DNA of 64,000 bases from Diploptera punctata (GCA_030220185.1 JASPKZ010003434.1:992001-1056000); one strand, 5' to 3'; shown: positions 33,800 to 44,765, numbered from the stretch's first letter. Program-made: numbers and translations. Notes: a model not told the origin generated them from the sequence alone.

Positions 33800-34620
33800 C
33801 TACCCTTGAACAAAACAAATTATAACAAAGAACTACAATATCTTAAAAACATGGCGAAAAGCAACGGATTCAACAAACAAATCATTGAAAAGCTTATAAA
33901 GAAACAAAAAAGAAAAAATGACGCAAACAATATAACAAAACTTGAAAGAGAATCTAATAATAACAAAATATGGGTAACATTAACATACACAGGAAATGAA
34001 ACCACAAAACTAGCCAGAACTTTGAAAAAGATAAATAAAAACATTAACATAGCTTATAAAATAAGAAACAAATTAAACAGCATAATATGTGGCATAGAAT
34101 AACACAACAAATTCAACGACAAGGGAGTTTACAAACTAACATGTAAAGATTGTAATAAATTTTATATTGGCAGGACAAGCAGAAATTTCAACACAAGATA
34201 TAAAGAACACCTAAAAGATTTCATACACGCGGGTGATAATTCAAGCTATGCTAAACATCTCATTAACGCAGGTCATCGAATGAACACAATTGAAAGCACT
34301 CTCGCGATAATCCACCGAGAAAACATATAAATATATTTGAAGACCTCGAAATTATAAAGGAAACAAACAACACCTCACTTCTTAATGAGAACGCACCCCA
34401 GTCAAATCCATTATACGAGATCGTCAAAAACAAGTCAGTTGCTGCTACAAACAGTTGTACATCACCGTACACAACAACAACGAGTAGCGGAAGCTCAACC
34501 TGCAGAAGATGGAAGATAACTTCCGAAAGCGCTCCAGTTAATTTTATATATAATATTTTAACAAAGTTGAGGGCGACGGCGCCTACCAACAGGTACAATT
34601 TAATTTTTAACTTTCATCAT
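33800..34620 (+). pseudogene. PLE fragment: RT tail, GIY-YIG endonuclease, 3' end
   Basis: Reads NYNKELQYLKNMAKSNGFNK, KKQKRKNDANNITKLERES and LKKINKNINIAYKIRNKLN. After a stop at 34100 come GVYKLTCKDCNKFYIGRTSR, NFNTRYKEHLKDFIHA, SSYAKHLINAGHRMN and TLAIIHREN. A frameshift at about 34325 is followed by IFEDLEIIKETNN and NPLYEIVKNKSVAAT. GIY (here GVY), YIG, R and E are visible. It differs enough from the 18217 and 41842 copies to be a third PLE subfamily. The polymerase is lost 5' of its C-terminus. Confidence 0.8.
34498..34540 (+). ncRNA. Hammerhead-like motif, degraded core
   Basis: CAGAAGA at 34503-34509, stem II GGAAG/CTTCC (loop ATAA), GAAA at 34525-34528, AGCGCT, helix I CTG/CAG. U4 replaced by A. 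Confidence 0.5.
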
Positions 34621-35704
34621 ATAATGTAGGTTACACAACACTTTTCCTTATCTCATACATCTCCATACTCCCACATTTGACAAAAACCTGTTATTTTCCG
34701 AATACTCAGGTGAGTACTTTACTTGGTATTGCAAAATTAACTAGCTTTACAGTTGTTAAGGTCTATTTAAAAATGCATGACAAAATTGCAAAGTCGCATT
34801 TCTCAAATTATATGTAAACATTGAACCAGAAATTCGGGTGTTTTTTAGTAGGCTATATTTATAACGTAATGAGGCAAGCAGAAACCTGCATTATGGCAGA
34901 AGGTGAGCATAGCAAACACTTTTTCAAAGGTAATGACTTACTTGTTTTGACTTAGTTCCTGTTGTTCTTTCTGGAATATAGGGCATCTGTGAAACACTTC
35001 CAACTTACTCTTCGGGTCCCTAATGTTTTGTTTTGAATTGAAATATTTTTTTAAAAAAACTTGCTTTAATAATTCTAGAAAAGATGGGCTTCCAATTTGT
35101 TTTTTTCTTAGGAGTAACCCTACTCTAGTTCTATGGTCTGTATTATATTTCATTCCAGAATTAAGGAATTGTTCCCATTTTTAGTTATTTCACCAAAATC
35201 TTCCCATAATTCACTTAAACACAGAATGACCACATTGTAGTTCATCATTTATTTTTCTACTTGTCTCAATTTAGTGTTTTCTCTGTTCTGATGTTCCTGC
35301 ATCCAATTTTCTGTATCCGTTTTATGCCAAGGGTCGTCAGCCCAGTGTCAGTGCGACTTTGCTCCACATCTGTTTCTTTAATTTCTTTATTTCAGGCGTG
35401 CGGGCTTATGGTCCACAGCGCCCTGGAATAGTACAGCTGTGTCCTCTTTTCTGTCACTTAGGCATATTTTCTCCTCTCTGTATTTTTTTACGGAGTGAGT
35501 TGAGACTGTTCACTCCAAACTCCTTTCTCATCCGGACTTGAGGCGGAGTTAAAATTTGACATTAATTCTAGGGGGAAAAAAGTTTATAATAATTTAGTGT
35601 CTAATATCGCAATACGAATAATTATGCATTCATAGACCATTGTTTACAAATTCTTTGAAATTTAGATCAATAGGGTCCCTTTAAAAATTTGGAGATGAAA
35701 CACC
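34621..35704. other. No recognised feature
   Basis: Two minus or plus frames of 60-71 codons without motifs. Nothing matched. Confidence 0.3.
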
Positions 35705-36540
35705 TAGTCCAAGATCCGGCTGCAAGATTACTACGTTCATCGAGTGTATGAACAACATTTTTTTTTTCATAAAATTGTGAATGACTGAATACATTTTTGT
35801 CGAGTTGCCTATTAAAATTCGGTCGCCAGAATGTTTAATTAAAATATAATCTATTTATTTATTCAAAATAATTTAATCCACTTATTATTAAAATAAATTA
35901 TAATCCAGTTCGCAGAAATCAATGCATAGAGCTTGAAAAGTTTTGGTTGCCATTGCACACTTGGCCGTAAACCTCCTCGCGGTTACAGCAGGATGTGACA
36001 CCAATCAGTAATAAAATGGCGGTATGTACATATTTATTGTTTTATAGGCCTATTGTTTCAAATAGTGCTCAGTTCATTTAAAATGCTGTGATTTGTTTCG
36101 CATAATGTATATTAACACTACCTTTTGGATATATTTTTGTATATACGTAGCATACATAATGGGCAGTGGTTTTACTTCCCGTGCGAGGGAACAATATAAA
36201 ACAATAAATACGTACTTACCGCCATTTATTACTGATTGGTGTCACAGCCTGCTGTAGCCGCGAGGAGGTTTACGGCCAAGTGTGCAATGGCAACCAAAAC
36301 TTTTCAAGCTCTATACATCGATTTCTGCGAACTGGATTATAATTTATTTTAATAACAAGCGAATTAAATTATTTCGAATAAATAAATAAATTATATTAAA
36401 CATACTGGCGACCGAATTTTAATAGGCAACTCGGCAAAAATGTATTCAATCATTTACAATGTTATGAAAAAAATATATTTTGTTCATACACTCAATTAAC
36501 GTAGTAATCTTGCAGCCGGATCTTGGACTAACCCAAATAT
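35705..36540. mobile_element. 836-bp foldback element with arms of about 340 bp
   Basis: Left arm about 35705-36060 (tagtccaagatccggctgca...) and right arm about 36200-36540 (...ccggatcttggacta) are inverted repeats. The central part (35986-36198) is R-repeat sequence (aaaatggcggtatgtac, gttcagttcatt). ACC at both outer flanks may be a 3-bp duplication, too short to be sure. A solo end is at 4870-5018. Non-coding; class unknown. Confidence 0.8.
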
Positions 36541-37476
36541 TTTCCTCAGATCACTCTTATTACAGGTTTCAGGTCTTTTAGGCGTCGTAGATTTAAGCCT
36601 ATGACCCGAAATCTATTATAAAAGAAAACGTACTCAGGATTGTTACGCCCTTAAAAATTTTCGAAATCGCGAACCTCAAAACCAGAAGCGAGCGTGTTAA
36701 TCGCTAGTCTACCAGGACACCCTATATTTTATGACTTTGTTATAATATCTTATATGAAGAAACTAACCCTGCAATTTTACAGTTTTTTTAAATACTTTCC
36801 ATGTTAAAATTGCATCTTCTAAAGTTTTTTTTACGTAAAAGACTTGGAAATTTACTGCTTCTTGATATTGTTATCATGTTGTTTGTCCAGTTTCCTAATC
36901 CATAAGAGGAAAGATAAAGTGTGCGTTGCAGAAGTTAATGTTTTTGCTTGCTTTAAAAGCTACAGGAAATGCGAAACAAACTTGGTATTATCAAGACGTG
37001 CTGTTGTAAATTCTCTCTGTGTAATTATTTGGACACGGTTTTATTACAGTAATGCTATGTAGGATAACCATTTTCATATCAGATGAGAAAACGCAGATCT
37101 TCCGTCTGTTTAAAATGGAGTATCATTCTGGCGCCAATGAGAATTTCAACTGTTTAAAAAGAGAAGAAAATATTACATTTGAGTTATTTTCTAGTTATGA
37201 AATATGCTCATTTTGCGGTCAATTTAATAGTTTTCATTAATAACAGACTTTAACGATGTATAATATATTCAATTTAACTTCAGAATCAACTAACGTCACT
37301 ACTGCACGTAACTTGTGGTTACACGAATAAATTTTAAAGTACATTTCAAAATTTTGATTATTTTTCTCTCTCCTATTCTTAGTCAGATTGAGGAATGTCT
37401 CGATGCACTACAGCCTACACAATTTTTCGAGTACGCATACGAAGAACCCAATCTACAACCCCTATATGGAATTATA
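36541..37476. other. No recognised feature
   Basis: Plus frames of 62-72 codons (36844, 37052, 37315) have no motif. Confidence 0.3.
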
Positions 37477-38338
37477 CAGAGTGTCCACAAAGTCCTGTTA
37501 CCAAAACTATGTAACTTAGCTCGTACTCTTTGAGATAGAGACATGCTGTTTTTTTGCAATGTAATCTACATCTCCCAAAGTTTTGTTTACATTTGTTGCA
37601 GATTCTGATTTAAACGACAATGACATCACAGGAAAAAACCCAATGTGTTTGGTGGTGTGTTGAGTCTGGTAAATAACCAGTACCCCCATATCCGAACATT
37701 GTTGCGGTTAACTTGTCCAGACACAAAGAAAGTCACTTCATCAGGGAACAGCAACCTCTGCAGGTACCCATTGACTTCGTCAATTGCGTTCAGCATGGAA
37801 TCAGCTAATTCAGCACCCCGAGGGAAGTCAATTGGCAGCAACTTCTTTTTTTTTTTTTAACTTTGTACACCTGAAAATGTAGCCGCTTATGGAGGACTTT
37901 ACGAATGGTCGAGTTACGTAAATACAGTTCCCATGAAACACGACGAACCTATTTTTGAGGTCTGAGTTGAAATGCACGTTGCACATTGTCGATAGTTTCT
38001 TGGCTCACCCCTGGTCGAACACTCCGTAGCCAAGTCCATTACACTGCCAGTCGCTCGGTCCATCTAATTATGGATGACTTGGATGGATGATCTTTTCTAT
38101 ATGGCGGATGGAAATTTCGCTGAACAATTACTCGTGATTTACCAGACTCTGCTTACCACTATAAACATTGGGCCTTTTCCTGTGGTGTCGTCATTGTCGA
38201 TCAAATCAGTCTCCAATTCATGTAAACAAAACTTTGAGAGATGTAGAATACGTTGCAAAAAACCGCATGTCTCTATCTCAAATAGTTTACGAGCTACGTT
38301 ACATTGTTTCTTGGTTGCAGGACTTTGTGGACACCCTG
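37477..38338 (-). mobile_element. Deleted Tc1/mariner-superfamily element, 862 bp, TA target
   Basis: TIRs start cagagtgtccacaaagtcct at 37477 and the complement of cagggtgtccacaaagtcct ends at 38338. Similarity of the arms extends about 150 bases (gatagagacatgc, aaagttttgtttacat). TA flanks both sides (37475-37476, 38339-38340). It contains a minus-strand transposase remnant. Different TIRs from the 19673 element, so a distinct subfamily. Confidence 0.85.
37626..38110 (-). pseudogene. Transposase remnant in the 37477 element
   Basis: The N-terminal side (about 38110-37870) is heavily decayed. The DDE start is at 37841-37626: LQRLLFPDEVTFFVSGQVNR with NNVRIWGY, matching SDEATFHLSGKVNRHNVRIW of the 19844 transposase; the first catalytic D is kept. 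The second and third catalytic blocks are deleted. Confidence 0.75.
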
Positions 38339-38529
38339 TAGATCTACACATTATTTTATTACAACAAATCTAAGCTGCGAACCTGAAAAACATCAATTAG
38401 AATCATCGTTATCTAGTTTATACCTTGCCTCTATGTTGGTAATATAGAATTTCCCTGTGAACTCTAGTTGTAAACATAAGTTTCATTTTCTGATGCCAGT
38501 TATCCTGATAGTGACATATCTTCATCTTC

Positions 38530-38800
38530 CCATGTTTTTATGGCCCTCAAAGAACCTTGGCCTCCTTCACAATATCTGCCCATTGTTATCTATTCCTAGT
38601 TTTCTGTCTCCGTCTTTTAACCTTCAGTTGTCTTAAGTCTTTCTCAACCTTATCCAACCATCTTAGTTTCTGTCTTCCAACCTTTCTTCTTCCTTCTGGT
38701 TTCCTTCTAAAATCCTTCATGTACCTCTTTGCTGCTCCATCCGCAACACATGTCCTACCTATTCCAGGCTTTTTCTTCTAATATCTCCTATGACATGAAT
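38530..38800 (-). mobile_element. LINE C-terminal fragment, decayed
   Basis: The minus strand in mixed frames: KAWNR-GHVLRMEQQR, GRPKLRWLDKVEKDLRQLK-like and WADIVKEAK. It matches the general LINE tail pattern but none of families A-D closely. Confidence 0.55.
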
Positions 38801-39261
38801 TTGGGTATGAAATCAAAGAAAGGTAATATAGACCTAAATAAAGAAAATAATAATGCATAATAATTAACTACATATAAAAATACAAATACATGTGTCACGC
38901 GTTCTTCTTGAATTAGAAAAAAAACTATAAGTGCTGCAACGAGTTTCAATATCTCCTTTTAAGCCGGAACGTTCGGTAGAAAAAGTTTTAACTAATTTTA
39001 AAATGTATTTTAAAAACTTGTCTTCTCATATAGCCTAACATCGATGACGTTTTTGTTCGCAACAATTGTACAGTTACACAAAAAGTTGCCAAAATTCTCA
39101 TGTTTCCTGCGGTGAACTCGTATTGGTTCGTTTGTAGCTTTTACACTATTGCAATTTCACTGGCTGTAAATTTTTCCACGTTTCACTTACTAATAGAGTC
39201 GTATTCGATGACTCTTAAATTAATACAAATATAAAAAATAATTATATATAATATATTTTGT
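38801..39261. other. No recognised feature
   Basis: AT-rich; nothing matched. Confidence 0.35.
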
Positions 39262-39585
39262 ACAAGGAGATGACGACTATTTGAGAATAAAATCCTTAGG
39301 AAACTTTTGGACGAAGAAAAATGACAAACATGTAGACCCTAAATGGAGGAAATACATAACAATGAACCCTATGATCTTTATGGAATGATAGAGAGACCCG
39401 GACACTTCTTGCAGGAAACCAAGAAGAAACCCACAATAGGGAGGTCGAGAATGAGATGGGAGAATGACATTAAGCATGATTTGAAGGAGGTGAATTATAT
39501 TAAATTACATCAGGATAGGGATGTGTGGAGATCTCATGTCCGTCCGGATATGATACTCCGGGTTCGACAGTTCCAGCGAGTTATT
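39262..39585 (+). pseudogene. LINE family A, 3' fragment
   Basis: Reads RRRLFENKILRKLLDEEK, then MEEIHNNEPYDLYGMIERPG, GRSRMRWENDIKHDLKEVNY and RDVWRSHVRPDMILRVRQFQ, ending in tcgacagttccagcgagtta. A deletion removes the RWAGHVARMG block. Confidence 0.75.
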
Positions 39586-39632
39586 TTTTTATTAATTAAA
39601 TAAAAATAAAACGTAGTTTTATTTGATTTTCA

Positions 39633-41841
39633 ACTCAAGATCAATAATTGACTATTTAATCGTAAACAACAAGCTAGGAGCCTTGGTAAAAGATGTGAGA
39701 GTACATAGAGGCAGCGATATATACTCTGATCACTATCTCGTGATAAGCAAAATAAACATAATAGCTAAATGGCGGAAAAATAACATAAAGAACAAAAGAA
39801 ACCAAGAAGAAGTATATAAAATATATTTATTACAAGATCAAAGTATTAGACAACATTATGAAAGCAGAATGAATAAATATATATCAGAGATAGCGACGTC
39901 AGAAGATATAAATATTGAATGGGAAAATATATCAAATGTAATACATAAAACAGCAAATGAGATATTAGGAAAGAAAATAGAATAAGGAATAGGAAGGGCT
40001 TGAGAACTTGGAATGCGAATATACAAAATGCAGTGAATGAAAAACAAAAAGCATATCATACATACTTACGACTGAAAACAGAAGAATCTTATGAAGAATA
40101 TAAAATGAAAAGGAGAATTGCTAAAAGCATTACAAGAAAATCCCATCAGGAGTCATGGGATAAATTTATAAGCTCAGTAGAACATGATATGTATGGAAGA
40201 CAAGAAATAGGTTATAAATTAGTGAAACATCTAATCAGACTGAGAAAGATTCTGCCAGATTGAATATAATCCCAGAACAAGAATGGATCCAGCATTATGA
40301 AAACTTTGGAAAAGGAGGAAATTGGAAGGAAAAGAGAACAATGAGGAAGAAATAAAAGTGGAAAAATATTGATGTAATAGACATAAATGAATTAGAAATG
40401 GCTTTGAAAACCACTAAGAATAGGGAAAGCAACAGGATTAGATAATATAAATATGGAATTAATCAAATATAGTGGAATATTGTGTAACTACGAATACTTC
40501 ATCTAATTAATATATGTTGGCAGACCTATGGGATTCCAACCACTTGGAAAACAGCAATTGTCAAGAATATATTCAAAAGAGGAGACCGGAGAAATTGCGA
40601 GAATTACAGAGGGATTAGCTTAATGAATACTGGCTACAAAAATATATACGAAAATAATAAATAATAGATTGAGAAACATAACAGAAGTAATAATAAGTGA
40701 AAATCAAAGTGGATTCAGAAAGGGAAGGTCATGTATAGACAATGTCTTTACACTGAAACAACTCATAGAAAAGAGAAGAGAACATAACTTAGAAACTCAC
40801 ATAGGATTTATAGATTGGATAAGGCCTTCGATCGAGTAAAACAGACAAAAATTATGGGAAATATTACGAATGATGAAGGATACCCGCTGTGCCTTGTTGA
40901 AACAATAAAGACATTATATGAAGACACAAATAATTATAGATACCGGATTCAAAAGAAACAGATGCAATCAAAACAAATACTGGATTACGACAAGGATGTA
41001 GTTTATCACCCACTTTGTTAATATATATATAGACGATATTTTTAATAAATGGAAAGTTTTAGTAAATCCAGGAATAAGAATGGATAATAAAATGTGCATA
41101 AATAATCTTTTATTTGCTGACGATGTAATCATAATACAGAAAAATGAAGACGACTTACAGAAATCAATGCATGCATTAAATGAAATATGTAAATTATACG
41201 ATCTAAAAAATTTCTGTAAGGAAAACGAAGACCATGGCTTTTAGAGGAAGAGATCCAGTGAGAACCAAAATTATTTAAGAAAATCAAAGTATAAAACAGG
41301 TGTCTAGTTCAAATATTTGGCGTGTGATGTTGGCTACAATGTGGAAAGAGATATTGACTCCAAAATAAATAAATTTCAGACGGTGTGTGGAACAATACAG
41401 AGAACATTCAAAAATAAAATTAGAAAAGAAACCAAGATAAAAATGTATAATGTTATGGCGGTTCCCACAATATTGTATGGATGTGAAAACTTGGGCTCCA
41501 GTGCAAAGACAGAAGGATTTAATACAGACGGCAAGATATGCGGTTCCTAAGACAAGTCCAAGGATGTACCAGACTTGATAGAAAAAGAAATGCGGATATA
41601 AGATCAAAGAATTGAAAGTACAGCCTTTATTGGATAAAGTCACGTAATACAGACAGAAATGGATTGGATCACATGGATGGAATGAGCATAGGAGAGATAT
41701 CCCTTGTTAGCCAGAAATTATCAATCAAGAGGAAGGCGTGATTGTTGGTAAAACCTAGAAGAAAGCTTGGGCTGATTCAATAATGAAGTCGGAACGGGCA
41801 ATTGCCATAAGGTCCCTGGAGTGATTATGATGATGATGATG
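39633..41841 (+). pseudogene. LINE family B inserted in PLE 3' end
   Basis: Begins in the endonuclease C-terminus: SRSIIDYLIVNNKLGALVKD, RGSDIYSDHYLVISKINI (the SDH box of AP-type endonucleases). Then the linker region (QEVYKIYLL..., RTWNANIQNAVNEKQKAYHT), RT fingers NYRGISLMNTGYK, FRKGRSCIDNVFTLKQLIEK, LDKAFDRVK (motif A), NNLLFADDVIIIQKNEDDLQ (motif C), FKYLACDVGYNVERDI, TIQRTFKNKIRKETKIKMYN and VMAVPTILYGCEN. It ends at gattatgatgatgatgatga (about 41823-41841). Frameshifts throughout. The longest LINE in the window; only the N-terminal endonuclease part is missing. Confidence 0.85.
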
Positions 41842-41860
41842 ATATTTATTATATAATTCA

Positions 41861-41900
41861 GTGACATCTGTTTCGGTACACCGTACCTTTCGTCAGACAT
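41861..41900 (-). ncRNA. Hammerhead ribozyme motif (CTGACGA), PLE
   Basis: Minus strand: CTGACGA (41896-41890), stem II GGTAC/GTACC, GAAA, ACAGATGT (helix III ACA/TGT with loop GA), then C. Position 7 is variable in hammerheads, so CTGACGA is tolerated. Confidence 0.65.
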
Positions 41901-41982
41901 GTTAACTAAACTTATGAATTGTGTTCCAACACATGATCTACGCAACAATACAGACAATATTTATTTAATTTTTTTTTTTTTT

Positions 41983-42432
41983 TTAACTTTCAGTAACCCC
42001 CAGGGATTCATTCAAATCAAGTTGAGAATTTAACAGTTTTTTACTACTTTTAAATTTATTAATTTCTACAGCCTCCAAAAGATCTAACTTCTTACCCTTA
42101 TCACAAATATGTAAAATTTCAAAATTTGGATCGAAACAATGATTAAATTGGAATAGGTGGTTAGCATATTTTGAATTTTCTAAATTTCTGTTATATGCTC
42201 TCATGTGTTCCTTTATCCGAGAGATAAAAGGTCTACCAGTTTGTCCTATATAGACATTGTCACATGTGCCACACTTCAATTTATATACAACTGATAATTT
42301 TTCTTTTTTTGTTTTGGTTTTATTGTTTTTTATTATATTTTGTAGAGTTTTATTAGTTTTAAATGCCACATTAATGTTCAACTTTTTAAAGTGTTTAAAT
42401 ATTTTATTTGAAAGTGGGTCTATGTATGACAT
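41983..42432 (-). pseudogene. PLE GIY-YIG endonuclease
   Basis: Opens with MSYIDPLSNKIFKHFKKLNI and NVAFKTNKTLQNIIKNN. The nuclease core is SVVYKLKCGTCDNVYIGQTG, RPFISRIKEHMRAYNR. It continues NHCFDPNFEILHICDKGKKL and ends in LDLNESLGVTES. YIG, the R of SRIKEH and the E are present; the GIY position is VVY. It follows the RT frame, overlapping it by about 28 bases in a different frame. This suggests a fused RT-endonuclease product originally, now split by a shift. Confidence 0.85.
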
Positions 42433-43092
42433 TACAACATATTTCTTTGTTTTCTTTGGGTAAAGGAAAAACTTTGTTAATTGCTTTTTTGTAATGAACC
42501 TTCTTAATTAAACATTCTATAATTTCAGGGTCGTAGCCATTATTAACAGCCAATTGTTTAATAATATTCAATTCATTATTATATTCCAAGGGTGAAAGAG
42601 GGATATTTAAAAGTCTATGAATGTAACTATTAAAGGCTGCCATCTTATGAGTATATGTGTGAAGAGAAGAACTATGGATAGTGGTATCAGTATGAGATGG
42701 TTTGTGAAAGGTACCAAACTCAAACTTATTATCAATGTGTTTTATTGATAAATCCAAGAAATTTATACTATTATTTGTTTCTAATTCCATTGTGAAATTA
42801 ATACTTCTGTGAATGTTATTAATAAAATTTAAAAAGGAATTCAATTGTCTTTTGGTTCCTGTGAAGCCTGCTATGACATCATCTACATAACGATACCAAA
42901 ATAGAACATTTCTAGCTAATACATTCTTATGTATGGTTTGTTCTAAGTCATCCATAAAAATCTCTGCCAAAAGAGGGCTCAACGGATCACCCATAATCAA
43001 ACCATCTTTAGCTATGTACAATTTGTTATTAAATTCAAAGTAATTTTGATGTAAGCATGTTTTAAGTGTGTGTAATATTTCTTCAACTACAA
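42404..43092 (-). pseudogene. PLE reverse transcriptase, C-terminal part
   Basis: Reads KVNGFVVEEILHTLKTCLHQ, NYFEFNNKLYIAKDGLIMGD with PLSPLLAEIFMDDLE (motif B), VLFWYRYVDDVIAGF (motif C, YVDD), NNSINFLDLSIKHID, FGTFHKPSHTDTTIHSSSLH and EYNNELNIIKQLAVNNGYDP. All expected PLE blocks after motif A are open. The open frame extends upstream to 43279 only because it runs into the inserted foldback. Confidence 0.88.
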
Positions 43093-43160
43093 AACCATTC
43101 ACTTTATTGGTAATAAAAGATTCCGGGCTATGTGGCCGTGGTCTATAACTGGCGTTTCTT

Positions 43161-43202
43161 CCAGACGTTTCTCCCTCATCTGCGGAGGGCATCTTCAGTG
43201 GC
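43161..43202 (-). ncRNA. Hammerhead ribozyme motif in foldback, left arm
   Basis: Minus strand: CCA, CTGAAGA (43198-43192), stem II GCCCTC/GAGGG, GAAA, ACGT, C, TGG. Same as the right arm except for a change in the stem II loop. Confidence 0.6.
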
Positions 43203-43295
43203 GAGCGCTTCCAGCTGTTGTTTCCCTGTCGTAGACTCGACTGCGAATGAGTCCAGTCGAGTCTACGGCAGGGAAACAACAGCTGGAAGCGCTCG

Positions 43296-43336
43296 CCACT
43301 GAAGATGCCCTCCGCAGTTGAGGGAGAAACGTCTGG
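43296..43336 (+). ncRNA. Hammerhead ribozyme motif in foldback, right arm
   Basis: CCA 43296-43298, CTGAAGA 43299-43305, stem II CCCTC/GAGGG, GAA 43326-43328, minimal helix III ACGT 43329-43332, C43333 (cleavage), TGG 43334-43336 pairing with CCA. Confidence 0.65.
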
Positions 43337-43439
43337 AAGAAACGCCAGTTATAGACCACGGCCACATAGCCCGGAATCTTTTATTACCATGATTACCGGC
43401 CGTGAAAGCCTGCATTCCACCGTTCACTTTATTAGTTAG

Positions 43440-43800
43440 TAACATTCTATTAATAATCTCTATTACACAATAGTAGGTATACTGGGAAACAGATTCTTTA
43501 CATCAAAATAAACTAAAATTAAGTTATTAGGCAAATCAATGTTCTTTGTATTGTCAATTAATTCAATAGAGTTTTTTATACTGTAAATTGGATTGAACTT
43601 GGTATTAGATGAAATTATATGTATTAGCTTTTTAGACATTTTGTATGATGGAGAACTTATAAAGGATACTACTGGTCTAATAGGATAATTTTCCTTATGT
43701 AATTTAACTAGGGAGTACAGTTTGGGTGGTTGGGGATTAATTTGTATTATAGAGTATTCAAAAAAGTTATTAAAAATTATACTATTTTTATAAATATTTA
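43440..43800 (-). pseudogene. PLE reverse transcriptase, N-terminal part
   Basis: Minus strand in one frame: IINPQPPKLYSLVKLHKENY, PIRPVVSFISSPSYKMSKKL, IHIISSNTKFNPIYSIKNSI and LILVYFDVKNLFPSIPTIV, then a stop. PKLYSLVKLHK corresponds to the LPKIHK box, and YFDVKNLFPSIP is motif A with the catalytic D. It lies just upstream of the foldback-interrupted motif B part. Confidence 0.85.
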
Positions 43801-43804
43801 TAAT

Positions 43805-44104
43805 TTATTTTTGATATTTCTCTGTTGGGTCTTTATCAATAATTTGAAAATTATCTGAATTTAGAAAATCTACAGTTTTAGAGATATAATCATCCTTATT
43901 TAAAGCTATTAAAGTTTGTTCTTTATCTGCTCGTGTAATAACAGTATCATTTAAAGTTTTCTTTTTTATATCTTTAGCTATCTGATTATCGAATATATGC
44001 CTTGGTATTATTTTCTGACCATCCTTGATCATTTTTGTGAGAGCATATTTTTCTGACTCAACATTAACTGGTTCAGATAATGTGTTATTATTTTTTAAAA
44101 TCAA
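43805..44104 (-). pseudogene. PLE N-terminal domain
   Basis: A 99-codon frame: MILKNNNTLSEPVNVESEKY, ALTKMIKDGQKIIPRHIFDN, KKKTLNDTVITRADKEQTLI and ALNKDDYISKTVDFLNSDNF. The TRADKxxTLI-xLNKDDY pattern precedes the RT in PLEs. The frame ends just before the RT part, separated by a stop. Confidence 0.8.
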
Positions 44105-44419
44105 TTCACATACACACCTAAATTTTGTAGTAGAATATTACTATTGTCAATATTAAAATTAAATTTAAAACCGTTTTTTTATGTTACAAGGAATGAAAGT
44201 CAGGTTTTACTGAGGAGTTAGGGTGTTTTAACAGAGTTCTTCAATCATTTTCTTCTCTTTTTTTTATAAATATTGCCACTATAAATGTTGTTTCTTTGAT
44301 TGTTGTTGCTAATTTTTGTCCGTGTCTTGTCAATCTTATATCGTTATTCATTTAGAAGTTATATTATCGCTGATTTAAATGTTGATTCAGAAACCGGTCA
44401 TCAATTTAACATATAGATA

Positions 44420-44611
44420 AAACATTATCAATAATCCACAAAGAAACCAATAGACAAAATTCAATATTTAGGAAGAAATTGAAATTATCAAGGAAGCAAT
44501 TAAAGCCCTCTGTATAAAATTTATAAATAATTTCAGTATCAAGAATGTTCCTGAAGATGAAGCATGTCTTCGAAAAGCTTTGAATTTTAATAATATAACG
44601 GAGATTATAAC
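44420..44611 (+). pseudogene. PLE 3' fragment, another subfamily
   Basis: Short frames DKTLSIIHKETN and EEIEIIKEAIKALCIKFINN match the endonuclease tail (TLTVMHREN ... EEMEIIKA). A hammerhead motif follows at 44547-44585. It abuts the target duplication of the next foldback. Confidence 0.7.
44547..44585 (+). ncRNA. Hammerhead ribozyme motif, PLE 3' end
   Basis: GTTC 44547-44550, CTGAAGA 44551-44557, stem II GAAG/CTTC (44559-44562, 44568-44571), GAA 44572-44574, palindromic AAGCTT 44575-44580, T44581, GAAT 44582-44585 pairing with GTTC (one wobble). All parts fit. Confidence 0.7.
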
Positions 44612-44721
44612 AGAAATTATTATCAATTGAGTTGGTGTTTACTTGATGAAAATCCATACTTATTAATTAAATAAAAATAAAACTTAGTTTTATTTTATTT
44701 TCATATTTATTAAGATATAAT

Positions 44722-44765
44722 TCAGTGACAGCTGTTTCGGTACACTGTACCTTCTTCAGACATGT
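44722..44765 (-). ncRNA. Hammerhead ribozyme motif
   Basis: Minus strand: CTGAAGA (44759-44753), GGTAC/GTACC, GAAA, ACAGCTGT, C. Same as 3908-3972. Confidence 0.7.

Larger units (their letters stand above)
43109..43418. mobile_element. 310-bp foldback with two hammerhead motifs, inside PLE RT
   Basis: Arms of about 125 bp (about 43111-43245 and 43253-43390) form a near-perfect palindrome around cgaatgag. Flanking accattcactttatt (43094-43108) and accgttcactttatt (43419-43433) look like a 15-bp target duplication with one change. Outside the arms, about 28 extra bases (gattaccggccgtgaaagcc...) remain on the right. Confidence 0.8.
39597..44290 (-). mobile_element. PLE, near complete, with two nested insertions
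   Basis: The extreme 3' end lies at 39597-39632 (taaaaataaaacgtagtttt ... gattttca) and resumes at 41842 (tatttattatataattcagt); in the uninterrupted copy at 3868-3930 these join exactly. From there the minus strand reads hammerhead, GIY-YIG, RT and N-terminal domain up to 44104. A 2.2-kb LINE (39633-41841) and a 310-bp foldback (43109-43418) are inside. Confidence 0.85.

Noticed and set aside
43263..43445. 60-codon minus frame and the extension of the RT frame to 43279
   Set aside because: Both read through the inserted palindrome, not PLE coding sequence.
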